The translations under genes were made by a program, and so were the position numbers. Of a stretch of 64,000 nucleotides of DNA, positions 22,101 to 34,681 are shown piece after piece; positions within the stretch are counted from its first letter, which is position 1; each line of letters begins with the position of its first letter. Location: NCBI GenBank assembly GCA_000711775.1, contig ARYC01019075.1:1-64000 (forward strand), read 5' to 3'. The notes beneath the pieces were generated by a model. It ran no database searches, was not told the DNA's origin, and was given only the letters and a program-made list of their open reading frames with translations. Source of the DNA: Oxytricha trifallax. Taxonomy: Eukaryota > Ciliophora > Spirotrichea > Sporadotrichida > Oxytrichidae.

Positions 22101-25100
22101 ATGGAGGGTTTGGCTTTGGAGCTAAATTTAAAGGTGGAGACCTCAGCTTAGATTCTGAAAGAAAGGTTTCACGAAAAAGGGGAGCTAAGCTCGGTGGAAC
22201 TAACATGGAAAACAAGGCTGATTCTTAGGTAAGAGACTCGATTTAGCAACACTAAAAGTCAGGGTACATAAACGGTATAGTCATTGGAGGTGGGACAACA
22301 GCATACGCAAACAATCAAATATCTCATTTGAATCGCTCAATAACGTTCAACACCCAAAATTAAAGCTCTCAAATTCCTTAAGCTTAGCACTTACTGAAAT
22401 AAAACACAGTAAATAGCTATAATAATGAAGTCATTTCGACTTAGGAAAGTAGCGGTTAACATTTTTATTAAGCTAACAGCTTTTTGAATAAGTCGATTGA
22501 AAGTACTTCTTCAAGAAGTATCATGATATCCGCTAAATAGCATCATTAATTGTACATTATCTTAAAAAATAAGAATGTGTTTATTTTTTTAAAATACAGG
22601 AATTTATTATAAAATTGTAGAACCAGAGTAAGCTTTAGCAAATAAATGAAAACATGAATGACGATTTGCAATTAAGTGAGAATAAATCTAGCAAGTCAAA
22701 AGTAAAAAATAAAATTCTTCAATTAAAACCCTAAATTTTATATTTCATGTTCTTATCAAATAATATTAAAAGCAATTTAATTTAGACTATAACTCATTAT
22801 TCTTTTCAAACCTTATATTATAATTTAATTTTTGTTTTTCTAAAATCACTAGGAGGCACTTAATATGGAGACAGCAGCAGCAACGTATTCAAACTAGTTT
22901 AAAAATAATAATAATAAGCACAGAATACTGGTTTAAAGAAAAATAGTATCAGATAAGGAATTAATAATAGTATAGCTTAGAATGATTTCGCTAGTAATTA
23001 ATCACCCCCTCTACTTTAGCCTATAGAAGAAGTTTCAAGTAAAAGAGACAACCACAAGATTATTGTGAAATACATTATAACTTATTAACTATAATTGAAA
23101 GATAAATATGAAATTAATCAAGTTTATCATGCATAAATAATGACTTAATTTAAAGTGATTATATGCTAATTCTATAATATCATAGGAGCATCTAGTACTT
23201 AGAGTAAATTCTACTCAAATTAGACAGTGAATAGCAATTTAAACAAATCTTAATTATCTGGGAACAGCTAATAACATAAAAATTCTAGGAATTCTTAAAT
23301 ATAACAAAAGAACTCAGATAATGATTCTTTTTAATAGTAGTAGCATGTAAATATTATTGAATAGTAATTACAAATAAACTCCTATTTTTCTATAGTTATG
23401 TGACAAACTTTATTCTAATTTTTGATTTTTATCATGATTTCAATAATAATTATGGAAATGGTTTTGGCCCAATGCGATCATACAACACAACTTAGGAGAA
23501 ATTTTTCCCTTAAAAAATGCAAAACAATACAACTCAGGATTTAAACAACTCCAGGAACCAAGCCCAATAAAAAGCCTACAATATCAAAAGTGAGTGCATG
23601 ATGTCGTTGGAATTCATGAATGGAAATCAACAAATGAAGGAAGTTAATTTGTAGAATTAGTAATAAACTTTCAACCAGAAAAACCTGGTTATATAGAAAT
23701 AGAACAATCAAAATCATAGGATAAGGAACGAAATGATTAGAGAGGAGCAATATGAAGAAATCAGTGAAGATGATGATTAACCTTAGAGAAAAGCTAAGTT
23801 ATAAAAAATAGTAAATAGATGTGGAAGTTTTGGGGGGGGGGATTATTAACATAGATAGTAAACTTCTATTTTCCCTAAATTTAATAAACATTCTCTCTAT
23901 AAAAGCTAATAATGATGACCAACAGTCAAAAGATAGCCTCTTAAATTAGAATAAAAACAACTCAATCACTCATTAGCAACAATTATTGTAAACTTAGAAT
24001 ATGGAGAGACTAACGAATCGACTGGGTGGAAGCAGAGCATTCAATCAGACTAGAGAGAATTGGAAAGATTAAATCAATAGTATTGCTGAAATAGACATAA
24101 ATATTATAAAAATTACAAATATACTTAACTACTGCATATACATTTCTTAATCATCTGATTATTATTTAAAAGAATTTTATATGGGAATAAATTTCAATAA
24201 TTGTAAATTCAATGAAGTCATTAATTTATTTTGATTGAAATTAATTTATTAGTATTTTATAGGATTTTCTGTTCATGAATAACAATGAATATACTAGTTA
24301 AGTTGTAAATGGTAGCAATACTAATACAGGGAATCATTCTTCATAAATATGAACAATTTGAGAAAAGTATATTTATTTGTATAAAAGTGTTTATTTTTAC
24401 TCAATATTTTTATGTTTAAATTCTTTGCCAAGAAACGCTTATAACTATACACATTAAAACTACGCAGATATAAATGATTTAAATTCCCAAAAAACTACAA
24501 GTAGTTTTATATTATAATATTTTTGTGTAGATAGTTAAAATTTTTATTCAATTTTCAACTTTTTAAGTTAGGCAATAAATAAATATGTTAAGTAGTGCTT
24601 CTAGTTTGACAATGAGCAAACAAAACATTAATGTTGGAAATAGTGGAATGGGAACTCATAGCAACTAATTGAATGTGAGCTCAATTAGTCCTAAGCCAAA
24701 TAAGTGGGTAACTAAAGACCATGTCTCCAATTACACTATGATTAGTAGCTTTTAATTAACTTTTTCTGTAGATTAGAACGTTTTTTAACTCATAAAATCT
24801 CCTAGATAAAATATACCGAATTTTATATAAAAAATAAAGTAGCAACACAAATAATAATAACTTCACATCAACTGTGCTGAACCAATAATCTCAACTAAAT
24901 ACCTCAAAACTTCAAGAAATGCAGAAAGAAGTCAATATGATGTATTTAGGTGGGTTATCACAAAAGAAGAAAGTTAGTGCTGGGATCAAGTTGAATCCTA
25001 TCATTAGCTTATTTTTATCGTAATTTATAAAATAAAACGAAAAATATTTAGAATAATGTAAAAAAAAATATATAAATTAGCAGATAGTAGAACAATACAT

Positions 25101-25152
25101 CAATGAATGGAGGCAGTAGTGGGCTCCAAACTATTTTACTTATTAATAATGA
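19179..25152 (+). CDS. Very long Q/N-rich low-complexity protein locus (one gene or more)
   Basis: Starts MSSNSHQQSQQYLQQH at ATG 19179, and the last coding segment ends in TGA at 25150 after VEQYINEWRQQWAPNYF. Between them, open segments rich in Gln (mostly TAA/TAG), Asn and Ser alternate with AT-rich inserts. The largest uninterrupted piece is about 21170-22600 (IGITLNHVPIAPLGGIGS, GFGFGAKFKGGDLSLDSER). Acidic/basic patches appear at 23720-23800. No domain recognised. Prion-like composition of this kind often marks RNA-binding or condensate proteins, but that is inference. Low complexity prevents reliable pointer assignment, and two adjacent genes cannot be excluded. Confidence 0.5.
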
Positions 25153-25566
25153 TTAAAGCTAAAATTTTTATTGATAATATAATTTTCTACACAAATTAAA
25201 CTAACGATCAAAGCTACTAACTATGAGTAAAATTAAGTTCATCAGAGCATCGACAAAAATAAATAGAAAGAGTTTCTAGTGATGAGTGAAAATAAATTTT
25301 AGAAATGAAGTTTTTCCCTTTAAAGTGATAATTATCAATGATATAACTTTCTAATAAGTATCTTATACTGTTAAGTTTGACTATTTTATATAAATATAGA
25401 AAGTATACTTTTAAGCAACTCTTTAAATAGTCTATAGAATTCCATTTACTTGAATTATGATATCTATATGATTCACAAAATCTTGAAAGCATTAATTTAA
25501 ATAAAGTTTCCAACTACTTTTATTTAAAATAAAACACTTTCAAATATATTTCAACTTATTATAAAA
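25153..25566. other. Intergenic stretch with a possible small minus-strand ORF
   Basis: A minus-strand frame at about 25217-25513 (METLFKLMLSRFCESYRYHN...) runs 98 codons without even TAA or TAG, unusual in DNA this AT-rich. No homology recognised and no supporting context, so it is noted but not called a gene. Confidence 0.3.
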
Positions 25567-27587
25567 ATGACAACCGTAGCAAACCTAAGACAATCTCAGA
25601 ACCCAGCTGAAGATGACCTAGTTTCTCAATAAAACGAGCAGCTTAAGCAAGGAAAAATTAAGTTCCTAAAAACTTTGCAACCTGAAGCTACCAACACTTT
25701 TGGAAAGAAGAATTTGGATAGAGGTTAGGAGCCAAGTATGAAGGACATTTTCTCATGGGGATATGAAGCACCTGTTAAAGGCGACTATCTCAAAGATCAA
25801 ACTGAAATTAGATACAAGATAAGAAAGATGGACACTGAGTAAACCATGGTTATATGAGTTTTAGAATCATTAAAATGTTGATTGTTTAATGTTTGCTAAA
25901 AGTAGAATTTAAGAGCAAGTTTACATATCGGAGGTTCATGATAACTATAGAAAACCAGAGCAGACAGATGAAAAGGGAGTATATTTATTTAACTACTTAG
26001 ACAAAGATAGTTAGGAAAAATGGAAGTTAAAACTTTATGAAATGGCTGTTAAAAATGAGAGTGATGAAGTCAAGAGATCAACCTATAACTAGCTCTTTTG
26101 TGGTCAAGAGAAAAAATGGTGGGAAGAAATTTTGAAATAAGTTACACCAGCAGGTAAAACTAGCTATAAAGATAAGCCAAAAGAGCTTATCACCCCAGAG
26201 TAGTTCTTGAAACTTAAGATTGAGTAAAAGCTGAAAGAAGTTATTATGAAGAACAGAGCTTTGTTCCCAGAGAAATACGCTACAGATGAAAATGGAAATA
26301 TTTTATCTGGAAGAGCAGCTTAATAAGAAGGGGGAAACACTGTTAAAGTAAATGTAGATCCAGCTGAGTAAGCTGAAAAAGAAGCAGCAAGAATGAAGAG
26401 ATAGCAAGAAAAAAAGATTTTGAAGAGAGCTCAAACTGCAAAATCAAAGAGAAATTTAGATAAAAGATTGAATGAAGTTAAGTCCACTAGTAGATGGCTT
26501 GCAGATTCTGCCATTACAACTTACTTTGGTAGACCGACTTTCCATCCTTATGGAAATGGAAATACTAAGCCAACAGTTGGAGGAGTGATTAGTGGCGACT
26601 ATTTGAAATCTCACAACATCAATCCATAGAGTGGAGATAATAAACCAGAGTATAGACAAGTTTATGGAAGAGCTATGCTTGGAGCAACAATTGAAGTTAG
26701 AGGTCCAGGCTAAAGTCCATAGAAAAAAACTGTTAGACAACCAACTCTTCCTAGAAAAGTCAGAGAAGATATAAGATTAACTCCAGGTCAAGTTGATGAG
26801 ATTAATAATAGAAACCCTATAATGCCTCAAAGAAATACTGGAGAGGGAATGGATCATGTTCATATCGATAAGCCAGATCTTGCTAAGTAGAAATATTTAC
26901 AGAGCAAACATACAACACCAATGGAGTCATAGAACTAATCAGTATATGAAATTTAAGGAAATGCATAAACTTAAATCAAGGAACAACCTTTAACAATTCA
27001 ATAATAGTTTGAGCAAATGAGAAGCTAAAATCTTTCAAACGTAAGCTCTCATCAAGTGCTTCCACCGCAAACCTTAAACTATTAAATAAAGCAAGATGCC
27101 AATCTCGAGGTTTATAAAAATAATGCAACTCATTTGCAGGGCTTCGATACCTAATATTTAAAAGACAAGACTGAAGAGATGACATTGAAACCATAATCAA
27201 AGATTTACAATGCAACCGATTATCAAACTCAATAATAAGAGTAGAAGGAAAATGTTCCTATTTCTGGCTAGTCACTATAAAACAATCAAATACCTGTTCA
27301 TCAACACTCACAGTTCTGCGGACATCAAACTTCTTAACATAACCAAGACCTTCCTTTTGCCTAATATAAATAAACATAATATTGATAATTATTTATCTAT
27401 ATCATAACAATTACCATTTTGTCCAGTTCATGGAGCAGCAGACTAACCCGAATTCTTACATATGCTCGATCCTAAGAACTACAAATTTTTACCACACCAT
27501 TTCACTAATGTTATTAGATCAGCTGGAAAATTCACTCATAAATCAGAAAATCTTGGAAATTTAATGTCATGGAAAGTTGATGAATGA
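25567..27587 (+). CDS. Hypothetical protein, about 600 residues
   Basis: MTTVANLRQSQNPAEDDLVS start; ends NLGNLMSWKVDE with TGA 27585. Two IESs. The coding sequence is markedly less AT-biased and uses ordered codons, suggesting strong expression. Features: DIFSWGYEAPVKGDYLKDQ, a basic coiled segment (EAARMKRQQEKKILKRAQTA) at mid-protein, STSRWLADSAITTYFGRPTF, a disordered Q-rich section, then a conserved-looking tail (DPKNYKFLPHHFTNVIRSAG). No family recognised; composition and neighbours would fit a ciliary or cortical structural protein, which is inference only. Confidence 0.75.
25840..25915 (+). other. IES, 76 bp, pointer GAG
   Basis: GAG at 25837-25839 and 25913-25915. Excision joins RKMDTE to QVYISEVHDNYRKPE in frame and removes a TGA. 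Confidence 0.75.
27380..27407 (+). other. IES, 28 bp, pointer CATAA
   Basis: CATAA at 27375-27379 and 27403-27407. Excision gives AQYKQTQQLPFCPVHGAAD in frame and removes a TGA. Confidence 0.75.
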
Positions 27588-27636
27588 ATAATAAATCTGT
27601 TAAATATTTAACACACTTATATTAGATCATACTATT

Positions 27637-29875
27637 TCAATAATTGTAGGGACTATTTTAAATTGGAAAAAAATTAATATATAAAAGATTGACTAACTTA
27701 ACCTCTTTTTAATAATTATATTTAACATTCTTATAAATTAAATTAATCCCCCTTGCATAGCAAGTTCTTTACACCATCAACCCTTTTTCATGCAACTTCC
27801 TGTGTTGAGAGTTTAATAAAGTGATGTCCATTTTTCTCTCAGCATTGCTTATAGAGCCTCCCTTTATTTTATTGCCCAACAACTTCTGCTCATATTTTCG
27901 TGCACTCTCTTAGCCTCTAACTTGCTCTTGAAATTATTGATTTCCTTCCCTGGTCATACTTAAGGCAGCGCCTCTTAAAGTGTTGCGATTTATTGTTTCG
28001 TTTTTATCTGAAATTGTACGGAAATTTTAAGAATTCATTCTTTGAGATGCGTTCATATTCACTGGCTAAATTCCAAATTAAGCTTAGAATTGATCCTACT
28101 AAGTCCAGTTCATATCAACAGAATTATAGGTTGCTGGGCTTGGTGAATTATCTTTACTTTAAGTGAGTAAACCTCTATCTTTCTTGGCAAATGCATAGTT
28201 CAAAGGTTTCTTAAGTCTAAACTTTTAATGCTCATAAACACCAGGCCCTAGTGAGGTCTTGTTGGTATGATCGAGTCTCCATTCTTTGAAAAATACTTTT
28301 CCAGTATGCGCAAATCTATCTTTGACTTAAATTTGTTATTTAATAGGTGAAGTATTTTAATCTTTATTGACATTATTCAAATCCTCATTCTGTTTTAATT
28401 TATCTGCTTTGGTCTTTGACAGAGATTGATTGTGTCTAAAGGTTGTCCTTGAAGTCAAATCACGATAAAATTACTTAAAAAGATTAATTATGAAAGTCAT
28501 ATTGAAATCTGAGTATTTGGTATTAATGTCATAAGTTCCTGGTCCAAGATTTTAATTCTTCATTGCTTCTTTAAATATTTAAGTTTATCTGAAGCTAGTT
28601 TCATATGGTTCTTTCACTGGAGAGTATTAGTGAACTTTTTCATTTTAAAATGATTTCTAGAGAAGTGATGAATTCTAATCTTCATTATACTGAATTGGAA
28701 CTTATTCCTATAATTATTTCTATTCTTAGAAAATGAAGAACCTTTCACTTTTTCCAAAAATGCTTTTCTCTTTATTCGACTGATCCTTTCTCTCAGAATC
28801 TCTATCTGTTGATTAACCGTTTTATGGTAAATCAGTAGTTTCTTATAGAATTTTTGACTTATCTTTTAAATCTACCTTGACTTATTCTTTATAGAAACCT
28901 ACTCCTGGAGAATCTTGGCCTAACAGCTCTTATTTGTGTTAATTTGAGATGATTTGGTGAACTGAATGTTTCTAACCAAAGCTATAACTAGGCTTATTTT
29001 TAATATTAGATTCTACAATTTGAAACTTTTATGAAGTTTTCCCAAAGAGATCAGGAAGCTTATAGTCCGCTGGACCTACTGGATTATAATGCTAGAATAT
29101 TTTTGTTTAGTGAGATTAATCATTTAAGAATGATTATGCAGTAGCACCAAATTGTGATCCATTGTGTTTAGATTCACTTTTGAAAGAAGTTCTTAAATTG
29201 ATATTAACATTATGAAGATCATCATTCAATGAAGTGCGCTTGCCAACTCTGATGTGTTTGAACTTAGCATTTGGACTGTAATAAGATATTTAGTCTTAAC
29301 TTTTCTCCATAGTATTAGAGACTTAAGTTTGGTTCAAGTTTACTTTGCTTGGATTGTTCATTTCTTGCATTTTTATCGAAGTACCAATAGTTTGATTAAA
29401 GTTGAAAGATTAACCACGTTAATGTCTCTATGTGGTTGCTTTTATCTCTTAATACTAGTTTAAGTGGTTATTAAGTACCAAATTTTCTAGCTAAGTCTTT
29501 TGTTCCTAGGCTGTTTACACTTTTTAGGAAGGTTTCATGGGGTATTAAGTTGAATGAAAGTTTTGCTTAAGCTTTTTTGAATTTTGTTAGCCTAATCTTG
29601 CTGATGTATTTATAGATGTCGACCGTTATGATAAATCGCTATCAAAATTGCAAATAAATTTATTCTTAAACAATTTATAATCTTTAGTTTATGAGAAATC
29701 TGAGTTAAGAAAGCCTCAGATCTTCATAGTTTAAATCAGTGAAATCTTAAACTGTCTCTTTTTCCTACTTTTATTCAATAAATGGCTGATTTGGCTCTTC
29801 ATTATCAGATTCAAAACCTTCTTCATAGAGATCCTGAGCTTCTAAAAGTGAGTTTTTGTCTATATTTTGATTCAT
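27637..29875 (-). CDS. Sperm-tail PG-rich repeat (SHIPPO/STPGR) protein
   Basis: Minus strand, ATG 29875 (MNQNIDKNSLLEAQDLYEEG). Repeated short Pro-Gly motifs are spread along the protein: NPVGPADYKLPDLFG, GQDSPGVGFYKEQ, NLGPGTYDINTKYS, SLGPGVYEHQKF and NSPSPATYNS, several followed by aromatic-basic tails such as NKPSYSFG and PLNYAFAKKDRG. This is the pattern of STPGR/ODF3-like proteins that sit inside or along ciliary doublet microtubules. IESs interrupt it (one shown at 28458-28499; another near 29620-29720). The first in-frame TGA is 27637, but the last 30 codons look non-coding, so the true end may lie slightly upstream after a further IES. Confidence 0.8.
28458..28499 (-). other. IES, 42 bp, pointer TGACTT
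   Basis: AAGTCA (plus strand) at 28452-28457 and 28494-28499. Excision joins KYSDFNMT to SRTTFRHNQSLSK in frame. Confidence 0.75.
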
Positions 29876-30138
29876 TTCTATTTTCTTATTTTTGGTATAT
29901 ATGTTTTTAAGATCTTTTTTATTTCTATATAATAAAGTTTATATTATATTTCTCCTTAATTCTTATATAGAGCATACAAATTCGGCTATTAAGAAAAATA
30001 TAAGTGGAGAAATTATAACAACTTTCTAAATTCAAACTTAAAATAAAATAGGAGGTAAGAGAAAATGTCGCTTATATTTAACAAATTATTTCTTACTTTT
30101 TGCAATCATTTGTTGACATATAATATTATAGAATTACT

Positions 30139-33056
30139 ATGGATACAATCGCCAATTAAAGATACCAGTCTATTAAACAATAACTAGATTCCTTGCATTA
30201 CAGCTAACCTTTCAGTAAGTTTTCAAAATAAAACAATAATTTTGCATCATTTAATATTAACGCACTACTGGATTCCAGTATATAAACTTCCAATCCAAAC
30301 CAAATATTTCTCATTAAGAAATAAAATCCTAAGACTTATTTTTTAGACATTGAAAGTTCAGCGCTAGTTGAGAGACTCCTAACAGATCTCTTAAAGACCA
30401 CTGAGGCTTATTAAAAATCAAAGACCGAGCTTTCAATCATAAAAAGTGAGAATTAATTGAACTAATAGGCGTTAATTCCTCTACAGAAGGAAAATGAAAG
30501 ACTTTCCAAGGAAAATAATGTCTTACATTTTGATAAGAAATCAAATTTATCCAATAAGCTACTTTAATAATAAACTTATAAAAATGGCATATATAAAGTA
30601 TGAATTATTTTGATATCATCAAGGCTAGAGAGGAATTGGAGTAGATAGACTTGAAGTGGAAAAGTGCCATGAGATAAATTACTAATGAATGTTAGGATTT
30701 GAGATTTTTGGTTGACTAAAAAGACATCAAGATTAAGAAATAAGATCAAGACCTCACTAAAATGTTAACTTTATATCTTAGAATATACATTTCAACTCTC
30801 TTCTCCTTTACATATGAAATATTTGAATAAATGAGAGGAAAATACGAAAAAGTGATGTCAAAAATGTACATGTCAAATCAAGACGAGGTGATAGAGGGTC
30901 TCACCCCAAACATTCAAGAAAGAGGCGAGATGAACACTATAATGAAGGGTCACAACTAGGACTTCCAGATGAGTTCCACTCTCCATAAATACAATAACGA
31001 CGATATCTCAGATTTAGTAGGGGGAGGCATGAATGATAATTTAACTTAAAGCCCTGCAGCCTAGAGACATTAAAATAATGAGTATAGAACTCAAGCCACT
31101 ATAGATTTGTAAATACATTGAATGAACTTCACTATTCTAAAAGTAGGGATAACTCAATATAATGTTAATTAATCATAACGGAAGTGGAGCTTTTAGTATT
31201 GTACCAAACTAGGAGCAATTGTTGAGCAACAAGAAATGATAAAATTAACATTAATATAAAAATCAATAGTATTTTTTATATAGTTATACAAATAAAAAAT
31301 AAATGGGCTGAAGAGCTAACTAAAGCAGATGACAGAGCAGCACACTTCCAACAGCAATATTTGACTGAAAATAAAAAGCGTAGAGAGATTGAAGATACTT
31401 TGGAGGGTCTTGAGAAACAAATCGGTATCAGAGAAGACGAGATCAAAAGACTTCACAATCTAATATAAAATATGATAATGTAATACAAAATTATTACTTT
31501 ATAATGATATTCAGGAAAAGTATAAACTATAAGTTACTTAATCTATATAATGGAGGTTAAAACCTTGAAAAATTGAATGTGAAGTTTGTACATGAAACAA
31601 ATGAAAAGACCATTGCAAAACTATAGAATTAGCTTGATTTCGTCAACAAAGAAAACCACAGACTCCAACAATAATTTGAATTAATAATCTTTATTATAAT
31701 AAAGAAGTACTAAATTATTTCTTAGTTTTTCGATAAGTACCTTACTTAAGTCAAATAAAATATTTCAAATATAGATTTTTCCATAATAATTAGATTTCAT
31801 TCGTGGTGGAAAGACTATGGTTGATGAATTTGAGTAACTGCGCACAGAACTAAAAGACTTGACTTTCGAAAACGACAGACTAAGAAAAGACTTGAAGTAA
31901 GGTGCCAGCATCATAAAAGACTATCAAGAAAAGGAGGTTGAGACCAGGAGATCAGAGAAGCAATAAGTTGAGGTTGAAAAGTCAATTCAGTAGGATTTAC
32001 ATGGGAAACTTAGAGAAATTTAGATTGAGCATGACAAGTTAAAGCAAGAATATGAGAGAGTTCAGTCTATGAAAGGAGCTTATAACGCTGATAAGAAAAT
32101 ATACATTGATCGTATTAATGAATTGCAAAATTCACTCAAAGAAAAAGATTAAGAAAAACAAGCACTTGAATAGAAGTATGGTCTCTTAATTTTTTATTTC
32201 GAAATAAAACCCTTTATATAAATGAGTAATTCTGAAATGGGAGAATATATTTATAAATAAAACATCTGCATAATTCTAAACAATTTAATAAGCTCTTGGA
32301 TCAATCATCAGTGTAGTACAGAAATGAGATAAACTTCTTGAATGGAAAATGCTCGACTTTAAAGCGTGACCTTGAGTATTCAGAGCGCTACTTGACTAAG
32401 TTCAAGGAAGAAAACGCCAAACTTTCTGAAGAAAACGATTATCTGAAGTAAAAGATGGATTAAGGCGAGAGAGAACACAATTTATTGAGAAAGCAAGTCA
32501 ATGGTCTCTAAGAAGATAATGATAGAATTAATCGAATGTACCAAACATTAAAATTGCTAAATCTTTTTCCCTTTAAATTCATTTTTTTATTCTTTATTTT
32601 TGCTCAAAATGATCAATAATTTTTTTATATTGTACCAAGTAGTTGAGAAAGATGCCTTCATAAATGTGGGGTAGAAGACAGCAAGAAATGAGTTCTAAAG
32701 TATAGAAAGCAACAATCACAATAATTATGTGTAATTGAGATCCCCAAAATAAAATCAAAAGCTTTCACAGTAGCCAACACCCAAGAGTATCATAAATTTT
32801 TTATATTTATTAGTTCCTCTTAATCAATGCAAAAAAAACCTATAATTAGCAGGATAAATAAAATTCAGCATCATTATAATTGTAATTTTGAGGTAAAATA
32901 TTAAAGAGTTAGATGGATTATAACAACAAACCTCAAGCAGTTGCACAGTCAAAATGGAAAGTAGTGGAAGATGATTTCGGATCAGTGAATGGCTCAGTGC
33001 TGGGTTCTGCTAGAGGAGGTGTGGACGAAAATCAAATCACTCAAAAAAGATACTGA
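30139..33056 (+). CDS. Centrosomal/basal-body coiled-coil protein, Cep135/Bld10 family
   Basis: MDTIANQRYQSIKQQLDSLH opens the protein. After a 132-bp intron the N-terminus reads QLDSLHYSQPFNIESSALVE then RLLTDLLKTTEAYQKSK, colinear without gaps with the conserved Cep135/TSGA10 start, which binds microtubules and cartwheel parts. The rest is coiled coil (REELEQIDLKWKSAMRQ, RREIEDTLEGLEKQIGIRE, TELKDLTFENDRLRKDL, EYSERYLTKFKEENAKL) and a short glycine-serine tail ending TQKRY, TGA 33054. In ciliates Bld10/Cep135 is needed to assemble and stabilise basal bodies. Several IESs split it; junctions at about 31110-31290, 31470-31560, 31670-31790, 32180-32280 and 32540-32640 were not fully resolved. 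Confidence 0.85.
30215..30346 (+). other. Spliceosomal intron, 132 bp
   Basis: GTAAGTTTTC...TATTTTTTAG. Splicing gives SQPFNIESSALVERLL, matching the Cep135 family exactly in spacing. A GATTCC repeat would allow an in-frame IES but would destroy the conserved motif. Confidence 0.85.
30536..30615 (+). other. IES, 80 bp, pointer ATTTTGATA
   Basis: 9-bp repeat at 30527-30535 and 30607-30615. Excision joins NNVLHFD to IIKAREELEQ in frame. Confidence 0.9.
30765..30833 (+). other. IES, 69 bp, pointer AAATG
   Basis: AAATG at 30760-30764 and 30829-30833. Excision joins QDQDLTKM to RGKYEKVMSKMY in frame. Confidence 0.7.
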
Positions 33057-33306
33057 ACATGATAAAATACATATTATAAAATATTTAAAGCATATAATAT
33101 TTAAATAAATTAAAATTAAAAAGGTATGAATAAAATTTTATTAATTATGTTTTATAAATGATATCAGACTACTATTTACTTATATAAATTCTATTTGCAA
33201 TATATAAATTGATTAAACATTAAGACTTAAAAATATTGATTGAAAATTTAAGATAAATATAATCATTATGATTTAAGGTCAATCAATTTGATAAGTTAAT
33301 TTTCTT

Positions 33307-34137
33307 TCAATAATTTCTAATAGAGTATCTATCGCTCTGACTACTTGGGAACATAATTGCAGATAGTTGCTCATCTCTGTGTTCTGGTCTAAATACTGAT
33401 TTTATTGTTTAAATTTGTTATTCTTTCATTTCTGGCATTCTATTCATACTTTATTTTAAAAAACCAAATTTATAATGATAGTTTATAGTCTATATAAACA
33501 TTTAAGTTTGTAATACCTCGAAATTTTCTGAATAAAAATAATTATTTGTTACAAATAAGTTGAATTAATATGATAATACTTTATCTCTAATCTTGAATTT
33601 TCTTATGAACTCTTTCTTAACTAGTGCTAATTAAAACCTTCTTGGTATCTTTGTAGTCTCTCAACTGCCCTCTCCAGTCTCTGGAGCCGCCACGCATATT
33701 CAATAAATGTCTCTCTTAATCAGTTATCACTCCTCGTTAAACTTCTAAATCTAGAATCTTTGTTACGAATTGCTTTTTTTATTCAGGTGAGAACCCTAAA
33801 AATAAACTTATATAGTAATTTATACAATAAATTATTCATACAAAGATACTACCAGTATATTAAAGTAAGAAAACTTTACTTGATATATGAATAAAATTTA
33901 ATTTAAAAACCCTAATACTATTTTCTCATTATTATTTTAATTTATTTCTCTGAGTTGATCTGTAACTTCTCGTTTCAAAGCGCTTTTAGCCCTATTTTAT
34001 TAACAAATCTTATCATTTATGATTCTTGACTTTCGATTCTTCTCATTTAATACTCTCAATTTCTTCTGTTTTTCTGAGGAATTGAACATAGAGAAAGTTT
34101 TTTAAGATTTTGTTTGATTATACATAGCTGCGCTCAT
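33307..34137 (-). CDS. Small basic hypothetical protein
   Basis: Minus strand, ATG 34137 (MSAAMYNQTKSQKTFSMFNS), basic N-terminal part (KNRKSRIINDKICQQNRAKS), then after inserts FSPEQKKQFVTKILDLEVQR and RHLLNMRGGSRDWRGQLRDY, ending PSSQSDRYSIRNY with TGA at 33307. Three coding segments separated by two AT-rich inserts (about 33430-33545 and 33790-33945). About 200 residues. No family recognised. Confidence 0.6.
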
Positions 34138-34681
34138 CGGTCGGGAATTGTTATATAAACTATAATTAAAAAAAAATATAAGTAAGTATATATGAAATTC
34201 AATTAAAAATTAATGGAAAATATATTTGATCAAATTATAATTTAATCATTCATTCTTAATTAAATATTAAATAAGGAGAAAAAAATTTACTACATAGCTT
34301 AATTAATATTTATTAAAGAAAATTGTATTCACTGGAGTAAAATGATTGCTAAGTATGTTGTTAATTGATAGATTGACTTGATGAAAAGTTTGTCGATTGA
34401 GATGTTGATAGGTATTTATGCAGAGGCACGGGTTTTTGTTGCAGAACTTATTTCAGGAGAGGTGGTTTATTCTGAATTATTACAAGTTCTGGGTTTCTTT
34501 GTTCAAGTGGAGGGTGGAAATAAACTGCCTATATAAAAACTATTAATCGAAAGTTGAAATTTGACTAATTTATAATGAAAATATTTCGTTTTAATAATCA
34601 GAAATTATTATAGTTGTTCAAAGATATAGAAAAAATTAAATTAAACTCAAGATATAAGGATTTATCTTTGCTTCAAATTAC
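34138..34681. other. Mostly non-coding stretch between two minus-strand genes
   Basis: AT-rich except for the plus-strand open segment 34381-34557, which is listed separately. Confidence 0.5.
34381..34557 (+). CDS. Isolated 58-codon open segment
   Basis: MKSLSIEMLIGIYAEARVFV... reads as an amphipathic helical peptide with few AT-rich codons, unlike the flanks, and ends in TGA. A second ATG lies just upstream (34342) in a frame that stops. It may be a tiny gene or one MDS of a gene whose other pieces are elsewhere. Function unknown. Confidence 0.35.
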
